From Anastatus disparis (lineage: Eukaryota > Arthropoda > Insecta > Hymenoptera > Eupelmidae): a stretch of 64,000 bases of DNA. Below, one piece after another: positions 41,565-52,083 of this stretch; the stretch's first letter is position 1, and each line of letters starts with the position of its first letter. A program made the position numbers and the translations under genes. The stretch spans positions 2,367,001 through 2,431,000 of the forward strand of contig JAFFSR010000307.1 of the NCBI GenBank assembly GCA_017163975.1. Reading direction: 5' to 3'. Under the pieces are notes generated by a model. It saw only the letters and a program-made list of their open reading frames with translations, made no database searches and had not been told where the DNA came from.

Positions 41565-41765
41565 TAGAACGCTTCAAGTTCAAAGTTCAGCGTGCGAGCG
41601 TTTTCGGTCGTGCCTTATATGCGAAAAGCGAAGTTTTTTGCATGTCTTGCATTGCTTCGCGATGCAAGACTCGAGAGCATTTTAGAACTGAGCGAATCGA
41701 AGCTCTGAAAGGACCGAGGTGCAAGCCACAGCGGCCAAAGAGCCGCTGTAACAAGCTAGTTTTTA
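41565..41765 (+). pseudogene. Continuation of the interrupted Maverick-associated frame
   Basis: Directly after the CACTG element a GC-richer stretch reads RTLQVQSSACERFRSCLICE, then KRSFLHVLHCFAMQDSRAF before a stop. It is in the same phase as the frame that ends at 34861 when one TA is removed. The abrupt rise in GC content compared with the element supports its being older host-element sequence. The minus-strand frame at 41587-41856 is a shadow. Confidence 0.4.
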
Positions 41766-41898
41766 TTATATAGTGAATTGAAAATTTTTTTAATCTTCTG
41801 TTTTTGCAACTACTTAAAAAACTATGTCTGATATAATTATATTTATACGTTTTCATTTAAAATAAATTAATCAACATTTTATAGAGTTTTATTTTCAA

Positions 41899-42278
41899 TT
41901 AAGGGGATGTGAAATGGACACTACACCTGTACTCGTAAATATTGACTATCTTTTCATTTTATTGCAAAATTTTTAGTAGAAAAATTCATTAGCTTGTAGT
42001 ATGTACCATAAAGATTATTCAGTTAAATTTTCAAACAAATTCATTTATTAGTTTTTAAGATATTTGGATTTCTGTGCAAAATTGAAATATTTTAATAAAT
42101 AATTTTGGACCCCAAAATTCTTAATAACTAATGAATAAATTTATTTGAAAATTTAACTAAATAATCATCATGGTACATACTCCAAGCTAATGCATTTCTA
42201 TTCTGGGAATTCAGCAAAAAATGGAAAAAAGTTGATATCTATAAGTAAAGGTGTAGTGTCCGTTTTACATCTTCTTAA
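41899..42278. mobile_element. TTAA MITE
   Basis: TTAA (41899-41902) then GGGGATGTGAAATGGACACT and ACACCTGTACT. The right end reads AGTAAAGGTGTAGTGTCCGT, then TTTACATCTTC and TTAA (42275-42278). The arms also share the AAATTTTCAAACAAATTCATTTATTAG/CTAATGAATAAATTTATTTG pair. A partial copy is at 30540-30598. Confidence 0.82.
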
Positions 42279-44198
42279 GTAAAAATTCTGCATTCAAAGT
42301 GCTTTCACGATGTTTTTAACGTAATTTAAATACATTTATAATTTTTTCATTTTTTCTAAAAAAAAATAAAGTTTACTAATATTATATTAACATTTTTTTA
42401 TTCATAAAACTTTATTTTAATTATAATCTTTCATCACGTTTGCAACCTTTTATAAAGTACACATTGTATTAAAAGAAGTTATTTAAATAATTGATATTTT
42501 TTATTGCACATGATTTGTTTTATAATTAGCTTTGTTAAAATTTAATTAATTTTTTGAAAATTATTTAACATTTAAACTTTCTTTTTTATACTTAATAACA
42601 TCAATTTTTTAGATAAAAAAGTATTTTTCTTAACATGAGAAAGAAGGGAGAGAATATAGTGGGCGAATGCTACGCTTGCATGGTTATAAATTGATTTATT
42701 CTATATCTTTGACATAAAATGATATTCATTGGTAGCTAATATAAAATTTTTATCAAATTTAGTCTACATTAATTGGATTTTCTACTATTCTAATTTAGAG
42801 TACAAGATTAAAAAATATATGCTTCATATATAAGAGATTGTGAGGTACAATGATATTGCATAACATTTTTTGTAGGTCTAAAAAAACTTTTCAACATTTT
42901 TGTAGGACACATCATTTTTTTATTAAACAATACACTCCCGCACCAAGTGCCGCCCTTGTCCTTATCGTTCCTGGATAGACATCTACATGACAATTTCAGA
43001 CGGGGGGACTGGGAAAACCTTCCAAACTATTTGTAGGACAAAATTACTTTTAAATTCAACTAGGAAGGGGGGGGGGGGTACCTCCTGCTCACTTCGCTCG
43101 CCAACCCCTCTTTTGAATTTAATACATAGATTTTATAATGTATATAATCCCTTGTTATAATTTTACATTCATATACTTATATACATTTATACATTTTTTA
43201 TATTTCAATAATTAATAATGTACACATAATATAAAATATAACATATGATATAAATATTTATTTATACAGCGCATATTAAACGCTGTTATGGTCACCATCT
43301 CCAACCGATCTTTCTTTCGCATTATGCTCCAAGAATCACATCCTAACTTCTAAAGGCTCAATTTTTATTTCATTTATCTAGCATAAACAAATATTTTCTT
43401 TTCTGTAAATTCCTAAAATCTTTAATAATATAAAAAGAAAAATAAATCTTATGATAATTTAAATCAAATTGACCTGATTTATCAAATTTGGAGTGAAAAA
43501 GTTAAAATTTTTAATAAAATTCACAATAAATTAGCTGAAATTTACGATAAATTAGGTAAACTTTACCATAAATTAGCTAAATTTATCAGTATTAAAGAGG
43601 AGTTAACGGAGGATTTTGAGAGACTGACAGCAGCAGCGACGAAAATCTTTTATAATATAGTTTAATATAACTTCATTAAACAATGGTATTGTCACGTCTC
43701 ATGAATGTATCATGAGTTTTCTAAATAAAAACTCTATCTCAGACGGGGCCTACAAAATTAATATGCTATGTTATGTCAGGAGTTTTTATCCTTCCACAAC
43801 ATGTATATATATTGAATAAACGATTTTTCATTAGGCGCTTTTTTTGTTCTTGGGTGATTGTATATATAAGAAAAGAATTCAAAAGATAGAAAAGAATTTG
43901 AACAGTAAAATAATAATAAGAAAAAGTTCGAACAAAATTTGTTATTCTAATAAAAATTGAAGTTGAGTAATAGAACTTTCACAAAAAAAAGAAATGAAAT
44001 TTCTTTAATTTAGAAAATAGAAATAAAATGTGAAATAATAATGATATTTGTAAAAAAATTTTATGATGGCTAGAAATTATTGTTGATATAGTAGACGGTC
44101 GCACATTATAAAACAGATTATTAAAATTATTTACTGAAAATTAATAATAATAACTAGAAATAAAATAATATATAAATAATGAAAGAAGATAATAATAC
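42279..44198. other. No gene recognised; contains a 12-G run
   Basis: Mostly AT-rich. A patch at 42930-43110 is GC-richer and holds a run of 12 G at 43067-43078 followed by a TACCTCCTGC word. TTGTAGGAC recurs at about 42900 and 43030. A stretch at 43500-43590 repeats AAATTAGCTAAA-like words. No frame is supported. Confidence 0.5.
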
Positions 44199-44595
44199 TT
44201 AAGAGGCGGCCGTATAGTTCTGTCCTTGTCTAATCTAAATTTTCTTTATTACTAATAAATTAAATATTCTCATAGAAAAGTAAGACAACCGCCCAATAGA
44301 GCAAAAGACAAGCAAACGATTCTTTTTTATGAAAAAATATGAAATTTTGATTATTTTTCGAGTGAAGTCTGAAACGGAAAAACAGTTGAATCAACTCAAT
44401 CAAGTTCGATTGTTTTTCCGTTTCAGACTTCACTCGAAAAATAATCAAAATTTCATATTTTTTCATAAAAAAGAATCGTTTGCTTGTCTTTTGCTCTATT
44501 GGGCGGTTGTCTTACTTTTCTATGAAAATATTTAATTTATTAATAATAAAGAAATTTAGATTAGACAAGGACAGAATGATACGGCCTCCTCTTAA
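44199..44595. mobile_element. Complete palindromic TTAA MITE
   Basis: TTAA at 44199-44202 and 44592-44595. The arms are GAGGCGGCCGTATAGTTCTG and TCCTTGTCTAATCTAAATTT on the left, mirrored by AAATTTAGATTAGACAAGGA and CAGAATGATACGGCCTCCTC on the right. The arms are near-identical to a centre near 44397, so it is young. The two 68-codon frames inside it (plus and minus) are mirror images and not genes. Its right half is related to 5391-5649. Confidence 0.88.
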
Positions 44596-44689
44596 ATATA
44601 AAGTATGCAAGTAGATTTAGATTCGCATTATATTCTTTCAAATATTTTCAAATAAAAGATTTTGTTATTATTATGCAGAATATCATAAA

Positions 44690-44880
44690 AGTTTGTAAGT
44701 AGAAAGGGTACTCGAATGGCAGACACCTGCGACATCATACTTTGGGATACGTATTTGCCGGATCAAGGCTTTGGTGAGACGTGTTTGCCGGATCGGTGGT
44801 CTGAGGTCCTATATAACGCGGCGTCCCCTTATCGCTCCGGTCTTATCTCGGTTCTCAATAATCGGAATATAAAGAAATAG
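44690..44880 (+). promoter_or_regulatory. Promoter-like or solo-LTR-like segment
   Basis: A GC-richer patch contains two copies of TTTGCCGGATC (about 44755 and 44788), a TATA-like CTATATAACGCGG (about 44810), TCTTATCTCGGTTCTC about 35 bases on, and AATATAAAGAAATAG. This order (TATA, start-like site, polyadenylation-like AATATAAA) would fit a retrotransposon LTR or a promoter. No second copy of the segment is in the window and no gene directly follows. Confidence 0.3.
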
Positions 44881-45941
44881 AATTTGGTAAAAAAAAATAA
44901 TTTGTAAAATACAATATAAAAATATATCAATAAATTAAAATAATAAATGTTAATGAAAAATAATAAATGTTAATAATAAATAATAAATGTTAATAATAGA
45001 TATATAACAATGATATTGATAATAAATTATTAAAAAATTATATTTAAAAATTAGTAAAAATTGAAGAAAAAATTTTTTATTATAAGAATAAAATATTAGC
45101 TTTAGAGAAAAAATGATGGAAGGGTATAGAAATAAATAGAGATATATTCGATTGATACGTTTATTTTTTATAAAATTATTACAACGACGATACAAGTATA
45201 TAAGTTTCGGAGTAATACGAATTTGCAAGTCTTACATGTATTTTTTATTTGCATATATTTAAAGTCAAAATTTTTTGTAGCCATTTCTTTCAGTATGGTG
45301 AAATAGCGATAAGTTCTTAACGTATATGTTTTTCTCTCTTCCTGTAAAAAAGTAGTAATATTTACAGCTTTAAGTAAAAAGAAGATTTTCTATTTTCTAT
45401 GAACAAGAGAGTAGTAAAAAAGGCGATAGATATATTTAAAGAAGTTTTTGGTCACTGGAAAATAATTTATGATGTGATAAGATATATTCGAAAATTGATA
45501 AAAATTTTCGTTACTATTAATTTCAAGGCATGCGATAAGATAATTATCAAAGAGGGGATGACTAAATTTTGGTTTCTTTTTAAAGATGTAATTTAAAAAG
45601 TGAGATAAGAAATGAGAAGATTGAAATTATAAGAAAGTTGATAGAAAGTTTTTTCTCATATTTTTTAGGGACCTGATGTGATAAAAATAAAAGGTGGTGA
45701 TTTTTTTATTTAAAATAAGACAAAATGTATTTTACATTATATGAGATTCAATTAAAAATACATTAGAATTTATTTCAGTAAGTTCATCGTAAAATAATTC
45801 GGAGTGGAACAGCTAATTCAAAATAAACAATATCAAAATAACATCCGAGAAAAACATTGTGTATCGAAGCATCGAATTTGTTTTTTTACATCATTTTTAA
45901 TTTAATACATATTGTCGTATAATATATTTATCACAATGAGA
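44881..45941. other. No gene recognised
   Basis: AT-rich, with TAATAAATGTTAATGAAAA-type short repeats at 44935-45000. A 65-codon basic frame at 45399-45596 (MNKRVVKKAIDIFKEVF...) has an ATG but no family match or context, and I do not call it. Confidence 0.45.
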
Positions 45942-47064
45942 TCATCGTTTTTTTTTTCGTAAATCTGAATCATTAACTAAAACTATTAATTCTTGAAGTA
46001 TATGATCCTTACAGTCATTAACTTGTTGCACCATACGTTGAATACGATTACATCGTTCGTCGATGCACACAATAGCGTCTTTCAATCCGTAAAATGTGCG
46101 TTTCTGCATGATTATGACTGGTAAATAATTTTTTCTTTTCTTGCACTTATTTTCTGCATCATCCTCGTCGTTACTTTTTTTTATCAAAAATAATTGATTT
46201 TGTTCCGTAAGATGTGGTGAATGTTAAATCTATTTCGTCGATTTGGATTTTGGTTGGAGAGTAAAGACCTTCAGGTTTAAAATATATACAAATGTCTTGA
46301 AAATAATTTTGTGATTGGAACCATTTGGTCGAATCCAAAATCAAACCATATAAATATTGGTTATTTGCTAATTGTATAGATGATACAAAGGATTTATTTT
46401 CTTGATTGTAATGCAATCCGACCGTTGTTCTTTTAGTGACTGACTAGAAGATTGTCACACCTCCGGATAACGGATTTTGCTCAAACTTCGGGATAAGTTT
46501 TTAGATGATAAAATATGGAAAAAGCTAAAGTTATAGTCACAAACACTTAATGTTACAGCATATCAAAATATTATTTTTTCCCAAAGTTAGAGCGTAATAA
46601 AGATTGGATCTAATTTCAGCTTTTATTATTAATTAATGTTTTAAAAAGAAAATTCAAGTCCAATCCTTATTACGCTCTAAATTTGGGAAAAAATAATATT
46701 TTAATGTACTGTAACTACTGTTTCGAAAGGATTTGAGCTCAGCTTTAATTTAAAACAAGTTTGAAACTTCCAGCTATCAATGCTAAAAAACTATATGCGT
46801 TTAAAAATCTAGTAACTTTTTTAGTGATTTTCTTTAATTGCCTGTAACTAGGGAAATATTGAGTGTTTGTGACTATAAATTTAGCTTTTTCCATATTTTA
46901 TCATCTGAAAATTTATCCCAAAGTTTGAGCAAAATCCGTGATCCGGAGGTATGACACTCTCCTAGTGAGTTATTAAGCGTATAAGTGGTTGCAAGTAAAG
47001 TAACGTTTGAATATGTTTTTGGTATCTCAAGATTTATTTTTCTTCTCATCATAGCTTGAGCCAT
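45942..47064 (-). pseudogene. Unrecognised protein gene split by a palindromic element
   Basis: An ATG at 47062-47064 opens MAQAMMRRKINLEIPKTYSN, then VTLLATTYTLNN to about 46968. After the 46442-46967 insertion a frame reads KRTTVGLHYNQENKSFVSSI, continuing through LDSTKWFQSQNYFQDICIYF to IIFDKKK (stop at 46171). In an A-run near 46171-46180 the frame shifts by one into an acidic linker (SNDEDDAEN) and a helical C-terminus (LKDAIVCIDERCNRIQRMVQ; coiled-coil-like) ending RKKKR at 45942. Without the insert and the frameshift this would be about 290 residues. I do not recognise the family; a mobile-element or viral origin is as likely as a host gene. It is divergently oriented to 47718-47984. 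Confidence 0.5.
46442..46967. mobile_element. Palindromic element (CACTAGGAG ends) inserted in the unknown gene
   Basis: The right end, read inward, is CACTAGGAGAGTGTCATACC, then TCCGGATCACGGATTTTGCT. The left end has the diverged inverse GACTAGAAGATTGTCACACC, then TCCGGATAACGG. Inner arms pair (AGTTATAGTCACAAACACT with AGTGTTTGTGACTATAA; TCCCAAAGTTAGAGCGTAAT with ATTACGCTCTAAATTTGGGA). About 200 bp on the right (46720-46850) has no partner. A related copy lies at 5650-6025. A CACTA-like terminus hints at the CMC group, but target copies are not clear. Confidence 0.65.
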
Positions 47065-47717
47065 TTTAAACGAAACAACGACTATATTTTACTTGAAAAT
47101 TTTTCACACACTTGTCTGTTTCACCACAAACCCGAAAAAGTCGTAAATTTCAGTATTTTATTATTTTACAGTCGACTGAAGTGTCGAGAAACGCTAAGAT
47201 GTTTCTTAGAGTAGTCGAGTTGCGCGACTGTTGAGGCATCAGAAAATTGTGACTTGACCCTATAGGGTATACGCATATATGGATATGTACTGCGGAAGCG
47301 CTAGGATGTTCTCGATAATCTTTTATCTAGCTTAAATATATTTTTATCTCGCAAACGAGCAATGTTAAAAAAGATGCTGGATCGAATATTGAAATTCATT
47401 TTGATTGTAAATATTATGCACTGTCTTATTGCGTTACTGAAATATTTATCTTATATTTTAAAATTAAAGCTAAATTTAATACTTTACGACTGTAACTTTC
47501 AAGCTATGGTTTCATATCTTTTGAAAATATATTTGAAAACTTGGAAAAAAAGAGGGTCAGAGGTTATAAAAATAAGAGTGCCATAGAAAAGAGTATCAGT
47601 ATAATTCTAAGTTTCGTTGCATTAGGAAGTGACTTTCAAAGTTTTTTTTCAAAAAATTGAAAATTTTCAAAATTAAAAATAGCATCTAACGATTACTCTG
47701 TTGATAATATCATTGTG

Positions 47718-47984
47718 ATGAATGACGATAAAAAAACGGAAAAATTGCGAAGTGAAATTACGCGGTGCGTTGCCTTTTTGTGTATAGGCCAAGAATATTT
47801 TCGGCATGTGTACAACGCTGAGTGGTGGGATACGCTAATGTTAATGAATTTGTCAACATTAGCCGGTGAATTAGCTAAAATTTTCGGTCAGCGAACAAAT
47901 TCGCTCGAGATAGCAATGCTGTATGACCTAGCATTGCGTCATAGTGAAATAGTAGTTGGTGTAGTCGGCGAAATATTAGCTTAA
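47718..47984 (+). CDS. Small intact ORF, unknown function (88 aa)
   Basis: It starts at ATG 47718 (MNDDKKTEKLRSEITRCVAF) and ends at TAA 47982-47984. The product has a charged N-terminus, then CIGQEYFRHVYNAEWWDTLM, LSTLAGELAKIF and SLEIAMLYDLALRHSEIVVG. It is probably all-helical with amphipathic helices and no signal peptide or clear membrane span. Codon content is more GC-rich than the surroundings and the frame is uninterrupted, which favours a real or recently real gene. No family recognised. The divergent neighbour is the broken gene at 45942-47064. The frame at 47362-47586 upstream is hydrophobic and lysine-rich and probably random. Confidence 0.4.
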   Translation: MNDDKKTEKLRSEITRCVAFLCIGQEYFRHVYNAEWWDTLMLMNLSTLAGELAKIFGQRTNSLEIAMLYDLALRHSEIVVGVVGEILA

Positions 47985-48080
47985 CGAGCAAGATCGGTAA
48001 AGCACCCATTTTTTTAAATCGATTGCTGAAAAGATACCGTGAAATAAGTGAGTAATTTTTATTATATTTATAAAAATTTT

Positions 48081-48083
<3 letters not shown>

Positions 48084-48130
<47 letters not shown>
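48084..48130. repeat. (TA)n microsatellite
   Basis: About 23 TA units followed by CTCCCTATATTATGTAGTTA, the same phrase that follows the (TA)n at 26017-26074. Confidence 0.95.
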
Positions 48131-48133
<3 letters not shown>

Positions 48134-48574
48134 CCTATATTATGTAGTTATATAAAAAAAAACCTCCTCTCCTACCCCTTATTATTCCTCCTCCTATTTT
48201 GTATGCTTAAGACATCACAATTAACCCCTCAAAATAACGTAAAAATCTGTCTAGGAATGATCTTTTTTGAAAAAAAAGACACCCCTCACTACCCAAGTCA
48301 CTCCTTTTGCTACCCCTCGTACATCACTCATACACCCCTCAGATAATTTAGCTAAATATACCTTATTTTACTAATGTATTTGTTACTCATTCTCTATACT
48401 ACTACCACCCTTCCCACTACTATCCCTTCACTACTACCCCTTATTTTTTTGCTCTCCTCCTCAAAAAATCACAAGTCACCCCTCAAAATAACGTAAAAAT
48501 GTCTCTTGAAATGTCTTTAAAAAAAAAAAAAAAGGATACCCTTTACTACCTCAGGCACCCCTCTACTTTATTTT
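48131..48574. repeat. C-rich repeat array, ~256-bp unit
   Basis: CACCCCTCAAAATAACGTAA (second copy; first copy AACCCCTCAAAATAACGTAA) occurs at about 48220 and 48478. It is preceded each time by CCCCTTATT.. and CTCCTCCTC words and followed by an A-run and ACCC.T.ACTACC. CACCCCTC words recur throughout. The array resumes after the LINE insertion at about 50091-50165, so the LINE landed inside it. Confidence 0.65.
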
Positions 48575-48582
48575 TTTCTTTA

Positions 48583-49908
48583 TTGTCATTTTTATCAAAG
48601 GTACTTGAGCGTCTTTTTCATTAGCAATTGTATGAATACTTGGCTACTAGACAGCTGTTGGATCCGCGGTAGGCTGGTTTTAGGACTGGGCATAGTACTC
48701 AGACAGCCTTGTTGAGGTTAATGGATAATATCAGGCTTAATATGGATAGACGCTATGTCACCATGCTCTTGCTATTTGATTTCAGTAAGGTATTTGATAC
48801 TGTGAGCCATGCTATTCTTCTTAAAAAAATGTCTTCACTTGATGTCTCTATCACAGTTATCAGATGGTTTGCTTCATATCTCTCAGGTCGACGACAGGCT
48901 GTTATTGATGAGGATGGTAACACGTCTAATTATCTTACTCTTAACACAGGAGTTCCTCAAGAATCTGTATTGGGGCCGTTGTTATTTTCTATTTATATAA
49001 ATGATGTTGCTAATGATTTCAATTCTGGCATACAATACCTAATATATGCTGATGATCTGCAGGTATATGTTCATTTTCCTCTTGATAAGTTGGACCTTTT
49101 CACGTCCATTATGAGCGCTCATGCTGATGTTATTTCTAATTGGGCTACTAGAAATCACCTTGAGTTAAATGTCAGTAAGACTAAAGCCATAATTATTGGC
49201 TCTTATTATTATGTTAATATGTTGTCTTCTGTTCCAACTACTGGTGTCCCACTGAATGGTACTATTATTAAGTTTGAATCGAAGGCTCGTGACTTCGGGG
49301 TTTAGCTGGACAGTAAACTGAATTGGAAGGAGCACATCGCTCAGGTTTGTAATAAATCATTTTCATTGCTTTATAGGCTAAATTTCTTTAGAAAAAGCAC
49401 TAATATTGCATTACGCAAACATCTTATTCAAACATTGCTTTTTCCGCTCATAGACTACTGCTGTCTCGTTTATTGTGATTTGTCGGCTGAACTTGATTTG
49501 AGGCTTCAGAGAATCATCAACTCTGGTATTCGTTATGTGTATGATATTGGCAGACGTGAGCATGTTTCCTCTTATCGTTCTAGGCTTGGCTGGTTATCTA
49601 CCTCTGGTAGAAGGAAATATTTTACCTCATCCTTCCTCTACAAAATGTTTTCGACTACAGCACCTTCTTATCTTTACTCTAGGTATAATTGAAACCAATC
49701 TGTGAGGACATTGAAGGGTGCTGTGAGGCCATTGACTGTTCCACCGGCTCTCACTGAATATTATAATGGATCTTTCTTAGTCACTTCATCATTCCTATGG
49801 AATGAACTTCCTGATCCAATTCGTAACTCTCCATCGCTCCACACATTCAAATCATCTGCATTGGCATACTACCTTTCCTTAGAGGATGGACCTCTGCCAT
49901 TACGCTAA
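48583..49908 (+). pseudogene. Non-LTR retrotransposon reverse transcriptase (CR1/jockey-like), 5' truncated
   Basis: The frame starts abruptly at LSFLSKVLERLF and keeps the RT blocks in order. These are AGFRTGHSTQTALLRL, LLLFDFSKVFDTVSHAIL (first catalytic Asp), TGVPQESVLGPLLFSIYIND, LIYADDLQVYVH (the YADD active site, about 49045), HLELNVSKTKAIIIG, LDSKLNWKEHIAQVCNK and a C-terminal region ending FKSSALAYYLSLEDGPLPLR at 49908. Stops lie at about 48622, 48671, 49303 and 49690, so it is inactive although most of the frame is readable. It normally copies its own RNA at a nicked target. The upstream endonuclease and ORF1 are missing. The clade is judged from block style only. Confidence 0.85.
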
Positions 49909-50090
49909 TTTTAAAATCATGTTTTATATTAATTTTGTTAAATGTATTTAAAATTTTATCACTGTTTTAAAGCTTTTTATTTTTGCTCATTATTATTTAT
50001 AAAATTATAATCTAATGTATATACTATATTATGTAAATTGTACAACATACTGTACATAAAATAAACAAAAATATCTATCTATCTATCTCT
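49909..50090 (+). repeat. LINE 3' UTR with (ATCT)n tail
   Basis: After the RT stop, an AT-rich 3' region ends ATAAAATAAACAAAAATATC followed by (TATC)n at about 50073-50090. That is the microsatellite-type 3' end seen in CR1/jockey-group LINEs. C-rich array sequence resumes right after it. Confidence 0.7.
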
Positions 50091-50609
50091 ACCAACCAAG
50101 TCAACCCTCACTCCATAAATCACCCCCTCGCTCCACAAGTCACCCCTCATGCCCCTAATACACTCTTCATAAAATCATTATAAACCATTAAGAAAAGAAT
50201 TTTTTAATTTTATATTTAAGAAATACTTACTTAAGGCTATATAATGGAATATATATTTAATACATAGTTACCAATATTATAGATTGTTGATATAGTTATT
50301 TTTTAACCATTAACTAATACCTACGTTCCTTAGACAACTTTCCACACCACCCATACTGAGACAAAAAAAAATAAGAAACTTCTACTTCCAACATTTAAAC
50401 TTACTTTTTTTTGTGTCCAAGCTGTACTTACCTAAAAGTAAAGCACATTTTACTTTGTGCTAATTAGTCATTATTTTGGTCAGAAAAACATTAGAAAAAT
50501 TTTCCACGTCTAAAAGATTCTTCTTTCAGGTTAGCTTAAATTTGTTTCCTTGTTTTTGTCTTGAGTTGATCTTGTGAAAGTCTTAAGTAGAAGTTTTTAT
50601 TTTTTTTTA

Positions 50610-50717
50610 TCAGTATAATGAGGTATTGTCAATGGCGCGTTAGGTTTTTTTTTGTTTATAAAGATAAATTAAATATTAAAAGTGGTACCCTTCGCCAGTA
50701 GCCCTACATAACCACTT
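50610..50717 (+). repeat. Dispersed repeat, second copy inverted at 59555-59645
   Basis: GAGGTATTGTCAATGGCGCG, then TTAGGTTTTTTTTTG and CCCTTCGCCAGTAGCCCTAC, closely parallels the reverse complement of 59555-59645. This copy is cut by the TTAA MITE at 50718. Confidence 0.65.
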
Positions 50718-51122
50718 TTAAGGGGAAATCTCATACCGACATAGAGTTCTACCTTGTCTATATTTAAATTATGAATATTAATAAAAATTTAACTATTCAT
50801 GACTAAAATTCGTAGGAGAGGCACATTCTTAACATGCCAAAGAATTTATTGCAACGTTAAAGGACAATACAAGGGTAAAAATAAAGGCGAAAACTGCTTA
50901 ATACGATTAACTTTTCAATGTAGTTATGAATAATCGTATTATGCAGTTTTTTTCTTCATTTTCACTATTATTCTGTCCTTTGACGTTGCAATAAATTCTT
51001 TAGAATGTTAAGAATGTGCCTCTCCTATGAATTTTAGTAAAAACTTGTAAAATTTTTATTTAAATGCCTAATTCAAATGTAGATAAGGTAGATCTCTGTG
51101 CCGGTATGAGGACACCCCTTAA
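50718..51122. mobile_element. TTAA MITE
   Basis: TTAA (50718-50721) then GGGGAAATCTCATACCGACA, then TAGAGTTCTACCTTGTCTA. The right end is TAGATAAGGTAGATCTCTGT, then GCCGGTATGAGGACACCCC and TTAA (51119-51122). The arms pair to a centre near 50920, including ATTTATTGCAACGTTAAAGGACA against TGTCCTTTGACGTTGCAATAAAT. It shares the CCTTGTCTA subterminal word with the other TTAA MITEs here. Confidence 0.82.
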
Positions 51123-52083
51123 AATAATTTAAATTAAAAAAATTTTTTCACATTTCTTTAAATGTCAAAAGTAAAAATGTTATTGTAAATTCACATTAAT
51201 TAAAAAGAACAAAATTATAATAATTATTACTTCATTTATTTATAAAAAAGTAAAAATAAAAATTGTATTGTTAATGCAAAATTTTATCTTTTAAACTCTT
51301 TATACAAGTAAATAATGTTATATAATTTTTATTTTATTTATTTTTAATATCTTCAATATTTTAAGAAATATAAATTCAATCCTTTTTCGTTTGTTTATAT
51401 TTAATCATTTATAATATAGATTATATAGCAAATTATAAATTTTTTATATAAAGAGTATGATATTACTTTTTTAATATTTAAATAAATAATTTAATTTAAT
51501 TCAATTCTTTAAAAAACGATTCTATTCAAATTTATAATATATTTTTAATATATTTATTTCAAAATTATAACTATAGTTATTATAATTTTCTTACCTATTT
51601 TATTGTTTCTAATATATATTTAAATTAATCTAAAATAAAATAAATCATGATTAATTAATTCATAAAGAAATATAAAATTATAAGTATTTTAAATTATAAT
51701 TATATATTATTTTGTAATATAATATTAAAAAATAAACTTAACATAAACTAATTATTTTATAATATAATATTAAAAAATATACTTATCTTAAATTACAAAA
51801 TATAATAATATTGTATAACTAATCTGGTGAAGGCTAAAAAGAAATAAGTAAATTTTTATTTTGTTTTCAATTTGTTTTAAAAAATTATATTAAAAATTGA
51901 AAAAATAACCTTATTTAGAAACATTTCGTTTCCATTAATTAAATTGATAATATCCATTTTTGTTTCATTTAAAACTTTTCTATTTTCAATTCCTCCAATT
52001 TTTAAAATGAATGAATTCTCTATTTATAAAATAACAAATATAATATGTACATATATAAATATATAGATAAATTTATAAATTTA
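51123..52083. other. No gene recognised
   Basis: Extremely AT-rich. TTTTATAATATAATATTAAAAAATA-type phrases recur near 51715 and 51765 (a local duplication of about 50 bp). Nothing else supported. Confidence 0.5.

Noticed and set aside
44260..44535. Two 68-codon frames on opposite strands with almost the same protein
   Set aside because: They are the two mirrored arms of one palindromic MITE.
45399..45596. 65-codon basic ORF MNKRVVKKAIDIFKEVF
   Set aside because: It has an ATG start but no recognisable family, neighbours or codon evidence; such frames are frequent in this AT-rich DNA.
47362..47586. 74-codon hydrophobic, lysine-rich ORF
   Set aside because: Composition follows local AT-richness. 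No signal or membrane topology was convincing enough to call.
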